Source: Piliocolobus tephrosceles
Lineage: Eukaryota > Chordata > Mammalia > Primates > Cercopithecidae
Assembly (NCBI RefSeq): GCF_002776525.5
Contig: NC_045436.1
Span: forward strand, 52,463,514-52,527,513
Length of the DNA: 64,000 bases
Direction of reading: 5' to 3'
Shown here: in pieces, positions 57,271 through 64,000 of the stretch
Numbering within the stretch: position 1 is the stretch's first letter
Layout of the letters: the number at the start of each line of letters is the position of its first letter
Position numbers and translations under genes: made by a program
The notes under the pieces: generated by a model
Seen by the model: only the letters and a program-made list of their open reading frames with translations
What the model was told of the DNA's origin: nothing
Databases searched by the model: none

Positions 57271-58614
57271 ATTGGAAGAAAAATATATGCATAGATCAAT
57301 GGGAAAAAGTAGAGAACCCAGAGACAGCCACATATTTACAGCCAAATTATCTTTGCCAAAGCTGACAAAATATACTGGGGAAAAGACACCCTTTCCAATA
57401 AGTGGTGTTGGGAAAATTGGATTCTCATATGCAGAAGAATGAAATTTGACCTCTACCTCTCATCACATACAAAAATCAACTCAAGATCAATTAAATACTT
57501 AATTTTAAGACCAGAAAGTACAACAATACAAGAAGAAAATATAGAGAAAACTCTTCTGGTAATGGTCTAAGCAAATACTTTATGACTAAGACTGTAAAAG
57601 CTTAGGCAACAAAAGCAGAAACAGATAAATGGGACTTAATTACACTAAAATGCTTCTGCATAGCAAAATAATCAACAGAGTGAAGAGACAATCTGTTGTA
57701 TGAGGGGAAATATTTTCAAACTATTCATTTGATAAAGGACTACGTAACCAGAATATACAAATCAAACAGCTCAACTATAAAAATAAGTCTATTAAAAAGT
57801 GGGCAAAGATATGAATAGACTTTTCTTAATGACATGCAGATGTCCAGCATGTATATAAAAGTTTCTTAACATTACTAGTCATCAGGAAAATGCAAATCAA
57901 TACCACAAAGGTACATCACCTTACACCAGTCAGAATGGTTACTGTTTAAAAAGACAAAAATAGCAGATGATGGTGAGAACACGGAGAAAAGGTAACACTT
58001 ATACACTGTTGGTGGGAATATAATTTAGTACAGTCTTTATAAAACAGTGTATGGATATTTCTCAAAGAACTAAAAATAGAACTACGGTATGATTCCTCAA
58101 TCTCACTCTTGGGCATATACCCAAAGGGAAAGAAATCATTAGTTGAAAAACATACCTGCACTCGTATGTTTATCACAGCATTATTCACAACTGCAATGAT
58201 ATAGAATCAACCTGAGTGTCCATTACAGATGTTGGATAAAGAAAACGTGGTATATATGTACTATGGAACACTACTGAGCCAAAAACAATAAATAAATAAA
58301 TTATGTCTTTTGCAGCAACATGAAAAGAACTGGAGGTCATTATCTTAAGCCAAACAACCCAGGCACAGAAAGACAGATATCACATATCCTCTCTTATAAT
58401 TATGTGATTAAAATGTGTTCACGTGAATGTACAGAGTGAAATGATAGCTAACGGAAACTCAGAAGAATGGGGAGTGGGAGAGGGGAGGATGAATATAAGT
58501 CAGCATGTTATTTGGGTTATGGATACACTAAAAGTACTGACTTGACCACTACCCAACTTACGCATGAAACAAAATTGCACATGTATCCCATACAGTTATA
58601 CAAATAAAAAAAAT
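57271..58614 (+). pseudogene. Old LINE-1 (L1MA/L1PB-like) ORF2 C-terminal region and 3' UTR
   Basis: It starts within ORF2 ('catagatcaatgggaaaaagtagagaaccc'). It continues with ACACCCTTTCCAATAAGTGG, 'ggtaacacttatacactgttggtgggaat' and ATGTACTATGGAACACTACT, and ends in the 3' UTR with GGATACACTAAAAGTACTGA, ATTGCACATGTATCCCATAC and an A-rich tail. Relative to a complete element, about 2.2 kb of ORF2 are missing between this and the part left of the LTR. All frames are broken. Confidence 0.8.
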
Positions 58615-58664
58615 CAATTACAATTTTGAAAATTCAATTAAAATTTTGAATTAATTAATTAGGC

Positions 58665-58905
58665 TTTGAATTCTTTTTCTGTGACTGCTAAAATAATTTA
58701 CCACATGATTGCTGGCTAAAAAAAATAAAAATAAAAAAATCCCAGAAATGTATTTTCTTACAGCTCTGAAGGTTAGAAGTCTGAAATCAAGATTGTAGCA
58801 TGTCTCTCTGCTCCCTCCAAACATTCTAGGAAAAAAATCTTCCTTCCCTCTTCCAGGTTCTGGTAGCCCCAGGTGTCCCTTTTTCATGTGATGACATAAA
58901 TCAAA
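58665..58905 (-). mobile_element. MaLR-type (MLT1-like) LTR fragment, reverse orientation
   Basis: Blocks like the reversed MLT1 5' part: 'tgactgctaaaataatttaccac', 'agaaatgtattttcttacagctctgaagg', TTAGAAGTCTGAAATCAAGA, 'cctcttccaggttctggtagccccagg'. An A-rich insertion splits it near 58718-58740. Confidence 0.5.
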
Positions 58906-58919
58906 TCTCAGCTTCTATT

Positions 58920-61265
58920 TAATAACTTTAATATGTCTCACCTGATAACTGTGTAAAATTCTTTGCATACATTGTTGTATCATATTGGTAGTATTTAACT
59001 GAGAATTTCACATTTATGTTCATGAGAGATCTTGGTCTGTAGTTGTTCTTGTAATATTTTTGTTTGGTCTTGGAGTTAGGAAAATACAGGCCTCATGGAA
59101 TACATTAGGGTATTTCACCCCAATTTTATCTTCTGAAACAGATCATAGAGAATTAATGTAGTTTCTTCTTTAAATGTTCAGTAGGATTTGTAAGTAAAAT
59201 CATATGGACCTGGTATTTTGTTCTGTTTTATTTTTGTAAGGTAATTATTAATCAGTTTCCTTAATAAATACATTGCTACTCACATTATATATTTCTTATA
59301 GTATAAATTTTGAGGTTTGTGCTTTCTAAGAAATTTGTTTATTTAAGCCAAGTTATCTAATTTCTGGGCACAAAGTTGTTCACAGGATTATATTATCTTT
59401 TTAGTAGCCACTAAATCCTTAGTAAAAGTCCATATTAGCACTTTGTTTTTCTTCTCTCTATATACATCTTTTATTTGCTACCCTGGTAAAGATTTATCTA
59501 TTTTGTTGATCTTTCTCAAAAGAAAACACATCTTTTGTTTTTATTCACTTGCTCTACTGGTTTTCTGTTTTCAATTACATTGACTTCTAGTCTAACCTTT
59601 ATTATCTCTTTTCTCCTTCTTTAGGTTCTTTTTTTTTTTTAATGTGCTACCTTAGATTGTTGATTTTTATAACTTTCTTCTTTTCTAATATATACTCAAT
59701 GATACAAATTTTCCTTCAAGCAATACTGTCACTGTATCTAATAAATTTTGGAAAGTCTTGTTTTCATTTTCATTTAGTTCCAATGCTAAAATTTCCCTGG
59801 AGGTTTTTTTTAATACTGTATTATGTGGAAGCGTGTGTTTAATCTTCAAATATTTGAAGATTTGCCAGCTATCATATTCTTGATTTCTAGTTTAATTGCA
59901 TTGTGTTTGAGAACACACTTTGTCCCTTTGTAATTTTCTATTCTTTTACATTTGTTAAGGTATATTTTTATGACCCAGAATGTGGTCTATTTTCATGAAT
60001 GATCCATGTCAGCTTGAAAAAAATTGTAATTTTTGTTATTGGATGAAGTGTTCTATAAATATCCTTTAGACATCCTTTGTTATTGGGGGTGCTCTTCACT
60101 TCCTCTCTAACCTTACTGATTTTCTGCTCACTGGATCTATCAATTACTAACAGAGAGATGTTAACGTCTTCAGCTTTAATTGTGAATTTGCCTATTCCTT
60201 TTTACAGTTTTCATCACTTTTGGCCTCATGTATTTTGACACTGTTGTTAGGTGCATGCATGTTAAAGATTGTCATGCATTCTTAGAAAATTAACCTTTTT
60301 ATTAATGCTCCTATTTATCTGTGATAATTTTCCTTGCCCTGAATTCTACTTTTTCTGCAATTATGCAGCTACTCCAGTGTTTGAGACACAAGTGTTAGTA
60401 TGATATTTTTTCCTTCACCCTTTAACTTTAATCTGTCTATGTCTATATTTAAGATAGGTTTCTTGTATATGGCATATAATTGTTTATTGGCTTTTGTTTG
60501 TTTGTTTGTTTCCATTCTGACAGTTTATGACTCTGGTGTATTTGAGTCATTGTCTACTGTCTCTCCTTTTACTGCCTTCTTTATTCTTACTAGAGCATTT
60601 TAAAGTGTTTTCATTTTCTTTCCTTTCATGGAACATAATTTATATTTAGAAATATTTACACAGTTCAATCGTGTCCTGAAAAGAAAATACAAGATAAAAG
60701 AAATAAATAAACATGTTTAAGTATTGTCCTAGAGTTTTCAATATACATTTACAACTACTCTAAGTTAACTATTACATTATAACCTACTGATTTACAGGTA
60801 GCACTGGTGTAACATTACTGTCATTCATTTTATTTATCTATATGATATAATTACCTAAAATATTGACAGTCTTATTACTTTGAACAAATATTACTCTCTT
60901 AGATGCACTAGGAGTAATGAAAATAAAATACTTCACTTTACATTCTTTTGTTCTTTCTCCATATTTTCTCTTTACATAGATTCAAGTTTCTGACCTATAT
61001 CACTTTTCTGGTCTTTGAAGTACTTCTTTTTAACGTTTCTTGCATGACCTGTCTACTGGCAATAAACTCCTTCAGATGTTTCCTTCATTCTTGAAGAATC
61101 TTTCTTTTTTTTTTGGAGAAGTCTGATGCAACTTTTCATCCTTGTTCCTCCATCTGTAAGGTGTTTGTTTTTAAAATTTTCACTTTGTCTTTGTTTCAGT
61201 TTGCATATGACGTGCCTTGCTGTAAATTTTTGATATTTATCCTGCTTGGTGTTTTCTAAACTAGC
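58920..61265 (-). pseudogene. Old LINE-1 (L1M) from RT to ORF1 region, reverse orientation
   Basis: Reading left to right this is an L1M in reverse. The RT region comes first (TGGTATTTTGTTCTGTTTTA, 'ttatctattttgttgatctttctc'), then the linker ('aatcttcaaatatttgaagatttgccag'), then the endonuclease ('agcttgaaaaaaattgtaatttttg', GGTTTCTTGTATATGGCATA). The inter-ORF and ORF1 parts follow ('ctgtctactggcaataaactccttcagatg' near 61048 and 'tgcatatgacgtgccttgc' near 61202). All frames are destroyed. The 3' end of the element is missing. Confidence 0.75.
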
Positions 61266-61269
61266 TTGG

Positions 61270-61730
61270 TATTGTGGTAATATCTCCAGTTTCATTTCTA
61301 ATTGAGCTTATTTTGGTCTTTTCTCTTATGCTCCTGGTTAATCTCACTAATTATCTATCAATTTTGTTTATCTTTTCAGAGAGCCAGCTTTTTGTTTATC
61401 TTTTGTACTGTTTTTTCAATTTCATTTAGTTCTCTGATCTTTGTTGTTTCATTTCTTCTGTGATTTTGGGGGAGGGAACAGGTTTGTTCTTGCTTTTCTA
61501 GTTCCTTGTTAAATTGTTAATTTACAATATTTCCACTTTTTTTGACATAGGCATTTAATGCTATAACCTTCCCTCTTAGCACTGTTTCTACTGCATTCTA
61601 CATGGTTGATATGTTGTGTTTTCATTTTGACTTGTTTCAAAAAGGTGTTCATAGTAGGCTTGAATGATCTTTTGTATTTCTGTGGTATTAAGCCTCTACT
61701 AGTGGTAATATGTATTAGTGATAATATGCC
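61270..61730 (-). mobile_element. LINE-1 (L1P) ORF2 fragments, reverse orientation, out of order
   Basis: 61270-61645 matches the reversed ORF2 linker ('tatcaattttgtttatcttttcagagagccagc', 'gcatttaatgctataaccttccctc'). 61646-61730 ('ggcttgaatgatcttttgtatttctgtgg') corresponds to a part that should lie to the left of 61270. The fragments are therefore rearranged or come from two insertions. The MLT2A1 LTR starts immediately after. Confidence 0.6.
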
Positions 61731-62253
61731 TGTATTAGTCAGGATTCTCTAGAGGGACAGGACTAACAGAATATATGTGTTTGTAAAAGGGAGTTGATTA
61801 AGGAGAATTGACTCACACAATCGCAAGGTAAAGTCCCACAACAGACCCTCTGCAAGTTGAGGAGTAAGAAAGCCAACACTCCCAAAACCTCAAAAGTAGG
61901 AAAGCCAAAAATGCAGCCTTCTATCTGTGGCCAGAGGCTTGAGATTTCCTTGCAAACAACTGGTGTAAGTCTAAGAGTCCAAAAGCTGAAGAACTTGGAG
62001 TCTGATGTTCAAGGGCAGGAAGCATCCAGCATGGGAGAAAGATGAAGGCCAGAAGACTCAGCAAGTCTGCTTTATTCTAGCTGTATTGGCAGTTGATTAC
62101 ATGGTATCCACCCACACTGAGGGTAGTTGTGGAACTGGCAGTTCACTGACTAAAATGTTAATCTCCTTTTGCAACACCCTCACAGACATACCCAGGAACA
62201 ATACTTTTCATCCTTCAATCCAATCAAGTTGACACTCAATATTAACCATCACA
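61731..62253 (+). mobile_element. MLT2A1-like LTR (ERV-L family)
   Basis: TGTATTAGTCAGGATTCTCT at the start, 'aagaacttggagtctgatgttcaagggcagg' and CATCCAGCATGGGAGAAAGA in the middle, and 'caatcaagttgacactcaatattaaccatcaca' at the end. The LTR is complete at about 523 bp. No primer-binding site or internal ERV region follows, so it is a solo LTR. Plus-strand frames of 60-115 codons inside and after it are not genes. Confidence 0.92.
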
Positions 62254-62740
62254 CTGTCCAGGAGTTTTCATATAGTAGAATGCTTTGCAGAAGTGGTACA
62301 TATCACTTCCACTCACATTTCATTGCCACACCTTGTCACATGGTTTCCCCCAAACATAAGAAAGCCAGAATTATAGTCTGTCTTATTATCAGAAATCAGA
62401 GAGTTAGAAATATTTGCTTATGTCAATTACAACCAAAAAGTAAAACAATGGTAGAGAATCCAATGACACACAGCATTTTCATTTCCACCATAACAACTCT
62501 GCATTTGATGATCTAAAATCATGGCATGTAAAGAAAAATCCTTCTAATATTAGTGGACAAATATTGGAAGTTGATACTGTCAGCTGGAATTTCAGGTCCT
62601 TATGCCAAAATGACAATAAGGAAGTAAAAAGAGTTATTGACCTGCCCCAATCAAGCTGATATCTGTTTTTTGGGGATGGAAAATGTATAAGTAGAAACCA
62701 GTTATATTTCCATATGAAAATAGGACCTCCAAAATTAGGT
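62254..62740. other. Unassigned sequence
   Basis: No confident assignment. The part at about 62560-62715 weakly resembles an ERV-L internal (dUTPase-like) segment, too weakly to call. Confidence 0.35.
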
Positions 62741-62952
62741 CAGAAGTTGGCAAACGTTTCCTGTAAAGGGCGAAATGGTGAATACTTAGACATTGTGAGG
62801 TATAAGTCTTGGCACCAGCTACTTAACTTTGCCATTGGTAGTGATAAAGAAGCCATTGACAATAATGGGCATGCCTGTATTCCAATAAAATTTTAATTAA
62901 ACAACAGACAGAAATTCTGATTTCCCCATCTACTGTGGTTTGCTAACTCCTG
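62741..62952 (+). mobile_element. MER3-like hAT DNA transposon (non-autonomous)
   Basis: CAGAAGTTGGCAAAC at the left and GTTTGCTAACTCCTG at the right are inverted repeats (13 of 15 positions). Inside are 'tcctgtaaagggcgaaatggtgaatac' and 'gtattccaataaaatttt'. The length of 212 bp fits MER3. The flanking 8-bp duplications are too decayed to confirm. Confidence 0.85.
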
Positions 62953-64000
62953 TCATAGATCTTTGAGGTATGAAGATTTACAAATATGTTTTTGTGGGAA
63001 TATTTTACAATTTTATAACTTAAATGAGGGATGAGCTATAATAGTTATTAATTTTTCTGTCTTGTACCTTTTTCCCTGTTTTTATTTTCCTTTCTCTACT
63101 TCCTCAACTTCTTATAATTGGCTTTATTTTTGCTTCCACACTGAAGACACATTCACTCCATTTGCTAAGACATTTGTAGCTGACGTTGATGGTGCTTAAG
63201 CGCCTCTAGTACCTCCATTCAATGTGGGTTAGTGATTAGTCAACCTTCTAGATTTGTTTACTTCCATCTGTCAGACCTTAATTTCTTCTAAAATGAAAAA
63301 TACATTGTGATATTTTAATATCAACTCAAACATCATTGATGTAGCAACTGCAATTGCTCAAATACCTGTAGTGGCCTAGTCTAATGCTCTCTTTTATGAG
63401 TTGAACAAAAGAGAAGCATGTACTTATAGTGGGGCCCACATTTATCTACAAATAGTGGGCTTCTATAGGGAATAGTGGTTTATTTGATTACATACTTGAC
63501 TAAATCAAGAAACAAGTTATCTTTCTTATATCTGAGTCCTCTTAGTCCAGAGTACTATGGGCATTGGAGGGACAGTTGACTCACTGTTGTGATTTTAAAA
63601 TACCGTAATATCTTCCATTTTAAACAGTCTGTTTAGTAATTTGTAAATACAAAGCTTTAAAAGAGTTCTGCTTCTCTCTTTCTTCCCAAATTGGCATCTG
63701 TATTAAGGGAAAGTTTACATGCTTCCAATTCTAAGAGATGGTGCCCTTGGAGCCAAGTATTCATCCTTTTTTTCTCCTCTGGGGCATTGGTAGTATCTGT
63801 GACAATATGTCATGTTAAATACCAGGTTCCCTGCCAGCTTCTGCTGATCAGCTCTGGCCGACACTGCAGGTTTTTTGTGATTCAGTTACATCTTCTGTTG
63901 TATGTATGACTTATGCCATCCTACCCCACAGCCTCCACTCTGGGGTCACCTTACCCCTTATCTCAGTGAGGGATCGTCATAACAACGGGTCCATTGCCAC
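62953..64000. other. Unassigned sequence
   Basis: No recognisable gene or repeat family in the last kilobase. Confidence 0.4.

Noticed and set aside
62169..62516. 115-codon frame
   Set aside because: Starts inside the MLT2A1 LTR and runs into unassigned sequence. No domain.
62560..62715. ERV-L dUTPase-like segment
   Set aside because: Similarity rests on a few short words, and no frame or neighbouring pol sequence supports it.
1..64000. CRISPR array, tRNA/rRNA genes, bacterial operon or prophage
   Set aside because: No regularly spaced repeats, no cloverleaf-like or rRNA sequence, and no Shine-Dalgarno-led gene series. Repeat content is primate.
1..64000. Host protein-coding exons
   Set aside because: No open frame outside repeats combines splice sites, domain similarity and coding composition that I can see. 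Very short exons cannot be excluded without alignment.

Overview
This 64-kb window looks like nuclear DNA from a catarrhine primate, most likely human. It holds Alu elements up to the AluY stage, primate-specific L1PA LINE-1 elements, MaLR and ERV-L LTRs, MIRs, and hAT and Tigger DNA-transposon fossils in an AT-rich background. I found no exon of a host protein-coding gene, no tRNA or rRNA gene, and nothing bacterial. Every long open frame lies inside a repeat or is isolated and unconvincing. The window reads as gene-poor intergenic or deep intronic sequence.

Layout. 1-6.5 kb: mostly unassigned AT-rich sequence with a Tigger-like transposon (1149-1827) and a reversed MLT2B-like LTR (about 2460-2930). 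6.5-10.95 kb: a GC-richer cluster with a class I ERV LTR on the minus strand, a short ERV pol relic, an Alu monomer, an L1P 5' UTR, an L1M ORF2 piece split by an AluJ, and a MIR. 13.4-19.7 kb: a near full-length L1PA on the plus strand, with decayed ORF1 and ORF2. Its flanking 16-base direct repeat lies 138 bp outside its 5' end. 19.7-33.6 kb: unassigned AT-rich DNA with scattered Alu, MIR, MaLR and old L1M relics. 33.6-39.3 kb: a second near full-length L1PA, minus strand, with two deletions in its 5' UTR. It is followed by an AluS. 40.3-41.3 kb: an old L1 3' end split by an AluY with clear target-site duplications. 43.9-47.8 kb: a long GGAA microsatellite, L1M fragments, a nested local repeat and an L1P 3' end. 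48.5-52.7 kb: MST and MLT1 LTRs. 53-58.6 kb: an old L1 interrupted by a second copy of the class I LTR. 58.6-62.3 kb: reversed L1M and L1P sequence and an MLT2A1 LTR. 62.7 kb: a MER3 element. The last kilobase is unassigned.

Nothing here works together as a pathway. The content is a layered record of insertions. The observations most worth checking are the extra 138 bp between the L1PA 5' end and its target-site duplication (a candidate 5' transduction), a roughly 380-bp segment present twice that I could not assign to a family, the inverted pair of long L1PA elements, the 14-unit uninterrupted GGAA tract, and the L1 whose two halves are joined through an LTR. Family names come from recognition by eye, without a database search. 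Boundaries are usually good to a few tens of bases, and exact where a target-site duplication is given. I found no undescribed functional system.
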